From Pigoraptor vietnamica (taxonomy: Eukaryota > Opisthokonta > Filasterea), in the NCBI GenBank assembly GCA_943704525.1, contig CALSCQ010000190.1:1-40929 (forward strand): a DNA stretch of 40,929 nt, in the 5' to 3' direction. Positions 30,509-40,779 of this stretch are shown here, piece by piece (positions within the stretch are counted from its first letter, which is position 1; each line of letters begins with the position of its first letter). Made by a program: the position numbers and the translations under genes. A model generated the notes under the pieces. The model saw nothing but the letters and a program-made list of their open reading frames with translations, had not been told where the DNA came from and made no database searches.

Positions 30509-32442
30509 TTACACATTCTTGCGGCAGGTCAACAGTAGGCTGGCGAAGACGAGGGCGACGAACGCAACCACGATGAGCGCGATGGACGTGTTCAGCACGT
30601 GCGTCTCCTTCTCGTCGGCCTCGGCGAGGATGGCCTCGCAGTCGGCCGTCGTGCGCTCCTCGGATAGTGACGGCGCACCGCACACGGGAAACCCCTTGGG
30701 AATCGCCGGCAGCTTATCGGGCGCGTCCGCGAAGATCACGGCCATGCCGCGCGCTAGGTCAAAGTCGACGTGGCAGTGAAACAACCAGTAACCGGGGTTG
30801 TTCGCGACAAAGGCGAAAGCGACCCACGAGTACCCCGGCACCGAGAACGAGTCCTTGATCGGCGGGTCGACGAGGTTCAGCTCGGCCACAGACGATGCAT
30901 TGTAGCGGGTGCCGTTGCGGCCGACACCCAGCAGCCACGCGCCGTGCCCGTGGAGGTGGAAGGGGTGCTCAAGGTAGTCGGCGTAGTTCTCAAGGACGAC
31001 AAACGCCACCTGCTTCTCGCTCAACGCGTATATCGGCAGCGGAGTTTCGTTCTCCGACGCCGCGTAAAGCGACTCGGCGGGCTTGGCGAACGTGAGCGGG
31101 CGCACCGGCTGCTCGTACGGCCTGTTGTTGATGACGAAGCGTCCCTCGTCGTTACGAGCCAGCGTGAGCTTGATCGGCATCTCCACAGAGAGGCCCGACG
31201 GCAGCTTCGCGGTGGACGAGAAGGCGTGGAGGCTCGAAAAGTCCGCCGCGCCGTCCCTCGGCGGATCCGTGGCGTTCAGCGCGGCGGCAATGGCAGGGTC
31301 CGTCGAGAGGGGCGTCGGCGCCGAGGGAAAGCGCAGCGCCGCGTACGTCGTGCCAAACTGGTCAATGTGGCCCACCACCGCACGCACGAGGACGCTGCGG
31401 CCCGTGATCGACGCATTCGCGCGAACAAGCACGTCGTAGCGCTCGCCAATCGAGACCTTCAGGCTCGACACTTCCTTGGGCTTGACGTAGCGGCCGTCCG
31501 AGGAGATGACCGTCATCGTGTGGCTGTCGATCGAGAGGACAAAGGGGAACTGCGAGCCCGCATTCACAATGCGGAAGCGGTAGAGCTTTCCCGGAGTCAC
31601 GTCGAAGATAGCCACGTTGTCGATCGTGTTGGGCGACTGGCAGCCGAATTCGCGGTTGTGGAAGTTCCAGCGAAGGCGCTGGCAGTGCGAAATGCCCTTG
31701 CCGTTGATCAGCGCCGACGTGAACTCGGCCGTGCTGCGGCCCCACGCCTGCACCCACCCATTGTCAGCGTACGCAGCCCATGAGTGCGCGCATCGTTGCT
31801 GCGGCGCCAGGCACATCTCAGCGACTCACCACAGTGTCGGCCCCGTTGGTGAGGTTGAGAAACGCGAAGTCGGCGGGAAGGTGGTCCCAGTCGTTGATGA
31901 ACAGCATGTATTCGGCGAAGTACTGGTCGCGATAGGGGTTCGCGGGATCGTCGACGATCAGCAGCCCCGCAAGGCCGTCCCCGTACTGCACGCCGTGGTG
32001 CGAGTGGTCTGCAGGAGCACAAGCAGGCGTCACTCTCAGCGCACCGGGCTGCATGCACATACGACAGACACCCACACCAAAAGGTGCCGGCTTCCTCGGC
32101 CTTGAAGCGGTAGGTGAACGACTCGCCAGGGCTAATGGGGCACTGCGTGAGCTGCGAGACGCCGTCCATGAACGGCTGCCCAGTCATGCTCATGCCGTGC
32201 CAGTGCACCGTCGTGCCCTCTCCGAGCAGCCGGTTGTTGACGCGCACGACGACGTCGTCGCCCTTGTCCACGCGGATGAGCGGGCCGGGGTACTGCCCGT
32301 TGTACACCTTGACGATTTTGCCGTAGCCGTCCGGCCATAGCACTGTGTCCGTCACGTTCAGCTCATAGGAGCGCACCGCTGCATCGCTGGGGCGCAGCAC
32401 GGAAAGCACCGCAAGCGCACAGAGCAGCCACACCGGCGCCAT
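30509..32442 (-). CDS. Membrane-anchored multicopper oxidase (laccase/Fet3-like)
   Basis: Three exons, 32442..32076, 32008..31830 and 31747..30509, give 594 aa. There is a signal peptide (MAPVWLLCALAVLSVLRPSDA), three cupredoxin domains and one C-terminal transmembrane helix (TSIALIVVAFVALVFASLLL) with a short basic tail. This type I topology resembles Fet3. Copper motifs: VHWHGM and WYHSHHG in domain 1; HPFHLHGHG and FHCHVDFDLARGM in domain 3. All eight trinuclear-centre His positions appear present and the type-1 Cys is in HCH. However, the type-1 His five residues after that Cys is Asp (HCHVDFD instead of HCHxxxH), while the axial Met is kept. Several N-glycosylation sequons occur. The substrate (iron or phenolics) cannot be told. 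It is divergent from mL53. Confidence 0.9.
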
Positions 32443-32761
32443 CCTCGCGCCGGACGCCCCAAACACACAGCCCAGAAGAAGACAATGCTCTGAAATGAAG
32501 TGTGCGCCAAGAGAAACAGGCGAGGCACGGGCCACAAAAACGACGTGTGCCAAACGACGTGCGTGGGTTAGAATGAATGAGGAGTCACTGTTGCTGTTGT
32601 GTGTGAGAGGAGGGTGACGGACCGCAGCTGTGGGCAAAGCCACACATCCGGGGTGTTGATTCGCATCCGGGGTGTGGATTGTGTGCTTCGTGAAAAGGAA
32701 CGGCGAGAGAGAGAAGAGAACAGACGTCGCACAGCTGTGTGCGTGTGCGCGGCGTGTCACA
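32443..32761. promoter_or_regulatory. Divergent intergenic region multicopper oxidase / mL53
   Basis: This 319 bp spacer has a 19-bp tandem duplication with two mismatches in the second copy, unit CATCCGGGGTGTTGATTCG (32645-32663 and 32664-32682). No E-box or CCAAT box stands out. Confidence 0.4.
32645..32682. repeat. 19-bp tandem duplication
   Basis: There are two adjacent 19-bp copies beginning CATCCGGGGTGT, located about 80-115 bp upstream of the mL53 start codon. Confidence 0.75.
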
Positions 32762-33242
32762 ATGGCACCGCCGTTGAAACTCAATGCGAACTTTCTCAAC
32801 AAGGTCCGCGTGGCATTCTCGGCGTGGGACCGCAATTCTGTCTGCGCAAGGTATGCACTCATTGGGGGGGAACATGGACAAGATTGTCGAACGACTCGAG
32901 TGACCCATGCCAACGCCGCTTGTCGCAGGGAATTCCTGCAGTACGCCCGCTGCCGCATTGCGTCGGGGAACCCCCGCTGTGTCGTGGAGGGCGCTGTGAA
33001 GCACGACGCCTCTGAGCCCATTGTCGAAGTCACGTACGGTGCGTTTGCCGCATGTTTTTGCCATTCGCTGGCTTTATTGCGACTACGAGCTGACTGATGC
33101 CATGTCACATGCAGCTGACGGATCGCAGCAGGTGTTTCGCACGCGGGAACACAAGGCCACGCCGCTGATTAAGCTCGTGGCGGCAAAGACACGAGAGCTT
33201 GAACTACGCGCTCAGACGAAGGCGCCGGCCGGCAAACACTGA
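32762..33242 (+). CDS. MRPL53: Mitochondrial large ribosomal subunit protein mL53
   Basis: Three exons, 32762..32850, 32929..33038 and 33115..33242, give 108 aa (human 112). The sequence follows the family: a start with LNKVRVAFSAWDRNSVCARE (human VKQVRVQFCPFEKNVESTR), FLQYARCRI, NPRCVVEGAVKHDASEPIVEV (human [21 protein letters not shown]) and YADGSQQVFRTREHKATPLI. The fold is thioredoxin-like, as in other L51/S25/CI-B8 relatives. It should act in the mitochondrial ribosome. Its stop is 79 bp from the stop of the convergent large unknown gene. Confidence 0.85.
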
Positions 33243-33321
33243 GGGGTGCTGGACATCCCAATACAATGCCCTGCCGCGTGTCTGTCTCAACAAATGTACA
33301 GGTTGTGTATTGCGTCTCCTT

Positions 33322-36300
33322 TCAGAGCAGCACGCTCGGCCGCTGCCGCGAGTCGCCGCGCACAAGGTACGAGTCGCCGAGCACCCAGTGTTCCTGGTGG
33401 CCGCCTATGTCCAGCCGGTTGAGCACCCGGAAGACGCTCGAGCTCGTGTCGACGACGCCCGCGCGCGCACGCATGTGGCCGAGCAGGTCGAGGTCCTCGG
33501 GCATGTAGACCGGGACGACCTTGGAAAAGGGGTCGGGCCATGTGGCGTCGTCCCGCACAAACTTCTCGCCGATAAAGCGGCGAAACTTTGTGTTGAGGCC
33601 CTCGGTGAGCCGCGCGTACTCCTCGTACGTCATCCAGCAGTCCACCTTGGAAGAGACCTCGCCCCACCCGCCCGTCGACAGCCGCACGATCGACGGCTTG
33701 CTGCTTGCCGCCGCCGCCACCGACACGCGCCGCCGCCGCTGCTTGGACGCCTTTCGGTACGCGTGCTTCGTGTCGATAATCTCCATCGACGGCTCCTCGG
33801 GCTCGGCGATCTTGATGTTAATGGGCACGGGCGACTCGAGCAGCTCGAGGCCGGCCTGTCGCAGGCGCTGACGGATCTCGCGGAGACGCCGGTCTGACGG
33901 GGGCAGGATGCCTGTGGCGACGGGGAAGCGAAACGGTCAGCACATTCGGCCGTCTCAAGCGCACTTTGCCAACACTCACCCTTCACAAGCGCATCCTCCG
34001 AAATGGTTGACAGTCCCTTCTCTTCGGCAAGAGTGAGGGCAGACTCAAGCTCTCGCTCCAGCCGCACGCGGTGCTGGAAGAGCAACGGGTACGTCTCGGC
34101 CAGTGTGGAGGTGAACGGCACCTCGCCGGCGCGCGCACTGAAGCGCAGCCGAAATCCCTTCGATTTGGCCACTGAGGCGCGCCCGCCAACGCTCGCCCGT
34201 CCCCGGAGACCGCCGCGTGGCGCCGGAGCCAACCGCGCACGCGGCTGCGCAAACACAGACGCCCTCCGATCCGGCACCGCAGTTCCCACAGCCGGCGCGG
34301 CCGAGGGCTCGCCCTGCGCAGGCGCCGCCGATGTGGACGGCGCGGGCGGTGCTGCAGGGGCCGCGCTCCCGTCGCTGACGGGCGGGAGGAGGGAGGGTCG
34401 CGGCATGTGCTTTGTCTTGCCGGCGAGGTTCGTGAAGCTGCCGCGGAGACTACCGAACGGCCGGCGCGGCTTCGGGGGCGGCGGAGCGTCCGGTGGCTGC
34501 GGTGCAGACGTCGCTGGCTGCACTGCGCTCGCAGCACCAGCCGCGGGCACCGCGTCAGCAGCTGCGACGGGTTCCGGAGACTTTGCGTCCTTTGGCGCAC
34601 TCGACGGTCGCGGTGACCGCGTGCCAGACGCCACCGGGCTGAGGGCGTTCTTCACCGGCGTCTGCGAGCGGTTCGCGCCCGCATCCGGCGCCTGCGGAGG
34701 TGCGTCGGGCTTGCCGGCCTGTTGCAGTTCGAGGCGCTGAAGGGACGAGAGCGTGAGGGGAGGGAGATGCGACGGCGGCTTCTCCTCCTGCCCCTGCTTC
34801 TCCTGTTCTTCGGCGATCATTTCGCCGACCATCGCCGCCAGCAGCGGGTCCTGCACCAGGAGCACGTCCACACGGCGCATGCCAGGCGGGGCGTCGCGGT
34901 CGGAAGACGTCGTCGTGTCCGGCGCACGCGGCGGCGCGCTGCCCTCGCCCTCCGCGCACGGCGGGGGGGAAGCGGACGCGAGCTCCGCCCCAAATCCCTC
35001 GAGGTTCATCGACGATCCCTGCACGGGCGAGGCGACCGAGGCAATCGAGCTCAGCGCCGCAAGGGACGTCCGCGACGACGACGACAGCGCGATGGACCCC
35101 CGCCCCTGGGAGGCGCGCGAAAACCGCGTGTTCCTGCGCGTCGCCTGCTGCGCCTTCTTGTTCGCCGCAGCAGACGCGGCCAGCAGCTGTGTCAGGCGAT
35201 CTCTCGACAGACGCAGCGTCGCCTTGATGCCATACTCAATCTCAACCGGCCGCTCATTTTGCATGCGAATTTCGAGGGGATAAATCTGCCGCGTCTTGGG
35301 CAGGGACCCGTCGATGCCCACCGCGGGGAATCCGTACTTTGCGACGTAAGCCTCGTGCAGTTCGCGCAGGCGGCGGTCGATGGCGCGCCGCTCGGCCTTC
35401 TCCGGGTTGCTCGGGGGCAGGTAGGGGTTGCCCAGGCGCGACCACTCGAGCAGCGTTGCCTGGTGCAGCTTCTCCGCCTCGATCGCCGCCTGGTTGTTGA
35501 GCATGGCGACAAACTCGCGCTCCTGCGACGACAGCGCCATCTTCTCGGCCTTGTCCATCAGCGCGTCATAGTTGTTGAAAGGCCGAAAGTTGTACAGCCG
35601 CTCGGCCAGCATGGGCGCCGAGATGAATATGTGCCGCAGAATCAGAATGAACGTGTCCCGCGTGCTCTTGTTCAGCCCCTGGATCGTCGGAAGCAGAAAT
35701 TGGTCGCCCCCCGTCGTCGACACGGATGTCTGCGACAGCGACCGCCGCATGCGCTGGATCGACCGCTTGCGCAGCGCCGCCTGCAGCGCCGCCTGCGTCT
35801 GCGCCTGCTGCGCCTGAAGGTCCTGCTGCGCCTGACGCACCGACTTCGACATGCGCCGCAGCTCCGCGTGTTCGCGTGCCTCGGCCTCGATCTTCTTCAT
35901 CCACGCCGTCTTCTGGTGCCGCCCGCCCTTCCGCGCGCGCACCTTGGTCGGCGGCGGCGCGGCGGGCTTCGACTTGGCCTGCAGTCGCTGGAGGTGCGCC
36001 TCCTCCAGCGCCGAGCGGTCCTTGTGCAGCAGCCACTCCTCCGAGAGGCCCAGGGAATCGAGGTCCTTGGCGAGCCGCCGCCGCGCGTCCAACCAATCGG
36101 TGAACTCGGCCGACTCGAGCGGCAGCTGGTCGTCCTCCACCCACGGCGGGGGCTCGTACGGCGGCGCCTGCAGCGGTTGCGACGCGAGCAGCGCCTGTTG
36201 GTGCTGCATGAGGTGCAGCTCCTTCAGCTGCTGCAGCGTCATGACGACGGGCGGCGGGCGGTGCTTCTTGCGCGCGGGTTGCGCGGGCGCCGCGGCGGGC

Positions 36301-36851
36301 TTCTCGGCCTCCACGGGCTCCGGCGGCAGCGGACGCGTCTCAATGTCAGCCGCCCTGTGCTCCTCGGTCTCTGCTTCTCGCGGCATGGCGGGTGCGTGGA
36401 TGAGCCGCTGGTGGAAGCGGAACGTGCGCTCGGCCATCCGCTTGATGAGCGACTGGTGGAGGTCGCGCGCCTTGTAGCGCAGCACCACCCTCTCTGGCGG
36501 CGGCGGAAGCCCATCGTTCAGCCATCGTTCGACATCAAAGAGATGCTCCAGGCACTCGCCAATGTCGTCCCCAAAAACCACAATCGCGTCCGTGTCGGCC
36601 TCGGCAGGTGTCTGCGGCTTGGACGGCGAGATGGAGCGGCTGCGCGGGTGCCGCTGCGACCCGCGCCTGTATGCCGAGCCGAGCGGTGAGCGCCCGCCGA
36701 CTGTTGCGCCGCCCCGAGCGACCGTGAGCGATGCACGCCTGGGCAGCCGAGGGACTGCGGACGGGCCAGCCGCCGCAGGCAATCCCGCCAGACCCACCGA
36801 CGGCACGGGGGCGATCAGGGCGTGCGCCCCGCCGCGCGCCTCCCGCCCCAT
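33322..36851 (-). CDS. Unrecognised large protein with coiled coil and disordered region
   Basis: Two exons, 36851..33980 and 33911..33322, give 1153 aa. Residues 1-75 are low-complexity Arg/Ser/Pro. About residues 85-150 (VFGDDIGECLEHLFDVERWL; RYKARDLHQSLIKRMAERTF) look structured. About 300-375 is a charged, Gln-rich coiled coil (ELRRMSKSVRQAQQDLQAQQ). About 385-560 is the best-looking globular part (FILILRHIFISAPMLAERLY; EWSRLGNPYLPPSNPEKAER; YGFPAVGIDGSLPKTRQIYP). About 570-900 is Pro/Ala/Ser-rich and probably disordered. The C-terminal ~250 residues (CWMTYEEYARLTEGLNTKF; MPEDLDLLGHMRARAGV) appear folded again. I do not recognise the family. Beyond the donor at 33979 the frame stays open but out of phase with exon 2. 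Confidence 0.6.
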
Positions 36852-37066
36852 GTGTCTCCACTCTCGGGCGGACTCACTAACTACTACCGCAACATGCTGC
36901 TATGCTTGCGTGTTTAACAGAAGGGTGTGAAAACGCAGCGCTCAAGTCTTGTGCGGCGAGCGTCAATACGCACTCATTTCAACACAGTCGCCCAATATGG
37001 GTCGCTATGGAGATGCCAAATTTAGGCCTTCACGTGATGTCACGTGAATAATTCTGTGAATTCCAG
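36852..37066. promoter_or_regulatory. Intergenic region with tandem TCACGTGA sites
   Basis: This 215 bp lies upstream of the large unknown gene and just past the stop of the kinase fusion gene. Two TCACGTGA palindromes sit 10 bp apart (37030-37037 and 37040-37047), one helical turn, and fall about 180 bp upstream of the unknown gene's ATG. Confidence 0.5.
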
Positions 37067-40000
37067 TTACCCTCGCAAACATTTCGAAAACTCTTCCGCC
37101 TCGCCGCAGACGATCTCGAACAGCTCTGTTGCGGGCAGCTTGCGCTCGGCCTCGGTGAACACGAGGCTTGCTGGCGACAGGGGCGGCACCGATGTAGGCG
37201 GGTCGGCGTCGAATTCCCGGAGCCACTCGTCCGCGAGGGCATCGGCGGCAGTGATGCGTCGACGTGGATCGGGCGTGAATGCACGCTCGAAGAACCGGAC
37301 GGCGGCGTCGGACACCGTCTCGGGCAATTTGGCGCGGATGGAGGCCTCGACACTCTGCGTCCGCGGCGGAACGGGAGGGAGATGCCGAGGCTTGCCACCG
37401 ACCTCGGCGAACCAGTCGTCGCCCGGCAGTCCGACTGTCTTTGCCACATCCATGAAGGTCGCGGCATTAGAACTGTTCGCGAACAAGTATGTGCCCCGCA
37501 GCAGCACGAACGCCGCTACACACGCGGCCGCCCAGATGTCCGACGGCCACGAGGACGTCTCCTGGTTGAGCATGCGCTCCGGCGACTCGCACGAGGTCGC
37601 CTCGATGTAGTCGGTCATCGCGGTCCTCACCGCATCGCCCGCGACGAATGACATGGAAAAGTCGCACAGGATGATGTCGACGTTGCTGTTGATCTCGATG
37701 CAGCCCGGGCGGATGTTGCGGTGCGCCACGCCGCGGGAGTGAAGGAAGCGAAGCGCATCGAACAACTGCGCAGCGACGTACTGAGCATGCTCTTCGGTTA
37801 TAGCGGCCGGCTGCGCACGGATCGCCGCGTCCAGGCGGGCGCCGCCTGGAGTTACGAGGAAAAGCATGTCGCGTGATGGCGACAGCCATGCATCGAAGAG
37901 AACGCACACGTTTTCGTGCATGGGACCGCTGCGTGCAAGGGCGGCCGCGAGGCGCGTCGCTGGCGCAAAGCCCTTGAAATCGAACCAGCCGTTCATCTCC
38001 GACCGCAGGAAACGCTCGATCTTAAACCTCCGCTTCGTGGCCGCGTGCTCCGCGACCGCATAACCGCTGTAGGACGACACTGTCTTGATCGAAAATTCGC
38101 CCGCGGGAAGGAAGAACGACGGGCAGTCGGCGTCCGCAACAATCACGCGCTGCACTGCAGGACCTCCGGCCGAACATGGAGCTTCCGCTTGCGCTTGCTC
38201 GAGCGTCTGCGACGGCGCGTGCCCTTCGGTGGAAGTTACCGGCCCCATGAGAGCTCCCTTCCCAAGCGCGACAGAGGCGCTGCCGGTCCCCGCGAACGCA
38301 TGTGCAACGAACGTGCGCGAGGCCGCCAGTGCCCAATACAGCGCGCCGCGCACCGTCGCATTCATCGCATCCACACCGTAGTCGCGCTCGATAAGCCCCA
38401 TGATGAGGTCACGGTCCGCGGCGACCGTTGCGCGGCTGTTGCGCACGTCGACAGTGACGCCCTCAATGTGCTCGTCCGAGTCGCCGGCGACCGCCTCCAG
38501 GGCATCGCGGAAGGACGCGAGCGACGCCGCCCCAAAGGCCATGCCGATGTGCGCCTGGAGGGTGCACGCCGTGAGCAGCTCGAATAGACACCAGACGCGC
38601 GTGAGTGCGACCGGCTCGGGCCAGGGATGCATCACAAAGAGCACGCGGGGTCGGCCGTACGCGGGGTGGTGTGCGCTGTTGACGCCCGTGGACAACTCGT
38701 GGAGCGTGTCTTTCGCCGCAATGACGTGTTGATTCTTGGCAAACACGTCAATCCACACGGCCTCGTCGGCGGTGCGCGTATGTCGCAGCTCATACGCATT
38801 GAGACCCCGCGACGCCATCCCCCCGTTGTCGCGCGCAGCCTCCAAAATGCTGGCGAAGGGCGCTGCCCATGCATGGGAGACGAACGTTGTCGCGGGAGCG
38901 AGGTGCGCGGAGCCGTCGTGTCGGAGGAACGCGTCGATGTAGCTCAGCCCCGTGCACGCGGTGAGGGGAAACACGATGCGGCCCACGACGTCGCCGGTGG
39001 ACATCTCGAGGGCTTCGGGGTGCTGACGCGCAAACTCCTCGAGGAAGGACAGCCGAACGCCCACGCTGTGTCCAGGCAGAAAGCGCCCCATCGCCGTCAT
39101 CAGTCGCTCCACCTCCGCGCAGGCGTTTTGCACGTGGTGGCTGAAAGAGACGCCGTCGGAAACCACAGCCTCGCCCAGGGCACAGTACACCCGCGGATAA
39201 CTGCCCGTGCTTGCGCGCCCAACCGAGAAGCCGTGTCGCGTGCCCAGCTGCTGGAATGTGCCCGGTTCGACGCATCTGATGGACGCGCGCTCGTCGTGCA
39301 GGGGCAGGAAGCGGCGGACGCACAATTCGGCCACCGCCGCGGAAAATTCGGGGCATTGTCCGGAAGGGCACAGAATTTCGAGGACGCCGGTCGCAGTGAG
39401 GCGGGCCACGCCGCCGTCGTTCCATCCGGACGCCCACCACGCCGCGTAGTCGTCGGGGCGCATGACGGTGCCAAAGTGCGGCTTGCCCAGGGGATGTCGC
39501 GCCAGCGCGACCTCGTCCGCAGGCGACGCGCACACTTTGACCGAAACCGGAACGGAAAAAAGCACGTCGTCGCGTGCGGGTGCATCCGAGTGCGCGTTCA
39601 GTCCAGACGCCTCCATGCACCACTTGAGTTCACGCGCGCACGCCTCGGCGACATAACGTGCAGAGGTCGCGGCGGACGCACACGAGGAGCGCACTCGCAG
39701 TGCGGGCGCGAGCCACTCGGCGACAGCCCGCGCGTCGTCGGCGGGATTAGTCGCAAGCGCACTGTCCGTGAGTAACGCAGCAATGGGCGGTCGCGCATGA
39801 GGATCCAAGTGGAGCATCTGGGAATAGGGCGATGTGAGACTGAGCCATTGGGCAGATAAAAAGGCGCGCGTGTGTGTGTGCATGTGAGTGCGTTGCACAA
39901 GTTGCTCTCAAAGTAAATTCAGCAGCATGCTTGCACGAGACACCACGTGCCACGCACCCCTTGAATGAGCGAACGCATGCTTCCGTCTACAGAGACAGGT

Positions 40001-40779
40001 AGCCTCTCGCACACCCGCGATGCCTCCTCCGCACGCACGGCCGACAGCACTTGCACGACAGACACGGCACCGACGGCGTCCGGAAAATACGGGTGGCGCC
40101 CGCCGCATGCCATCGTCGCGAGGGTGACACCGAGGGACCACACGTCCGCCGCGCTCGTCACCTTCCCCCCCTCGAGCACCTCGGGTGACAAGTACAGCAT
40201 AGTTCCGACCGGGCGATCGTGGGTCGCATCTCCGCCGTCCGCAGCACTCGCCGTGCCAAAGTCACACAGGGCCACGCGGCCGTCCGGGGAGCACAGGACA
40301 TTCGATGGCTTGACGTCCCCATGAACCCATCCCACGCAGTCCAGCGCGGCAAGGGCACGAAGCACGGCGCGCGCAGTCGCACGCAAGACGGCACCAGGTG
40401 CACCCCTGTCGTCTGCCGCCCGCTGCGCCGTGTGGTGTATGGGTGCCGCCGCTGCCGCGCGGAGGGCGAGCACATCGTCGACAGCGCCACCTTCGAAGCG
40501 CTCGAGGCACAGGCGCAGCTCGCATGGGTGGGCGGTGCACGACACGGCCAGTGGACGCGGGATGCACGCGCCTGCCAGCACGTCCGGTGGGAGGTTCGCG
40601 CAGAGTGTCAGGTATGCCCGAAGCTCCCCAAGCCCCTGCTGTCGACAGGCGGCGTCCTTCAGCTTTGTTGTCTTGAGCACGGCCTCTCGTTCCCCTTCGC
40701 CAGGACAAGCGAGTCGCACGCATTCCACAGCCGAAAACGCCGTCATGACACGTCCGTCGCCTTGGTTGCTGCTGTGCAT
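37067..40779 (-). CDS. Ser/Thr kinase - TIR-like 'SHAW' domain - pseudokinase fusion
   Basis: Two exons, 40779..39958 and 39817..37067, give 1190 aa. Kinase 1 (about 15-300): Lys in AVLKTTK (36), HGDVKPSN (153-160), DFG (173-175), YLSPE (196-200), DVWSLG (212-217). The splice restores subdomain XI (LIQGMLHLDPHARPPIAALL), confirming the join. HRD is HGD, a non-RD type. The central region (about 300-840) contains a Rossmann/TIR-like pattern: FVSHAW (586-591), VWIDVFAKNQH (628-638), TRVWCLFELLTA (680-691). Kinase 2 (about 845-1150) is a pseudokinase: HRNIRPGCI (973-981) lacks the catalytic Asp and the Mg-binding Asn, and DFG is DFS (993-995). No membrane segment is seen, so it is probably cytosolic signalling. 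An alternative start is the Met at 40746 (residue 12). Confidence 0.8.

Noticed and set aside
30770-31783. 337-codon open frame on the + strand
   Set aside because: It is antisense to the multicopper oxidase and has no recognisable protein.
31708-33108. 466-codon frame giving the multicopper oxidase a long N-terminal extension
   Set aside because: The extension beyond 32442 lacks similarity, whereas the Met at 32442 starts a standard signal peptide.
33630-33979. C-terminal continuation of the large unknown protein past 33980
   Set aside because: The frame stays open but becomes Ser/Arg/Cys-rich shadow. A clean GTGAGT donor and CACAG acceptor lead to a better, longer conserved-looking exon.
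34722-36689. 655-codon open frame on the + strand
   Set aside because: It lies antisense to the large unknown gene. Its composition is almost only Arg, Leu, Gln and His, a typical mirror of a GC-rich coding strand, and nothing resembles a family.
38627-39775. 382-codon open frame on the + strand
   Set aside because: It mirrors the kinase fusion gene and has shadow-type composition without motifs.
37067-39898. Separate gene starting with a His/Thr-rich leader at 39898
   Set aside because: The leader is intron sequence. Joining 39958 to 39817 rebuilds kinase subdomain XI exactly, so both halves are one gene.
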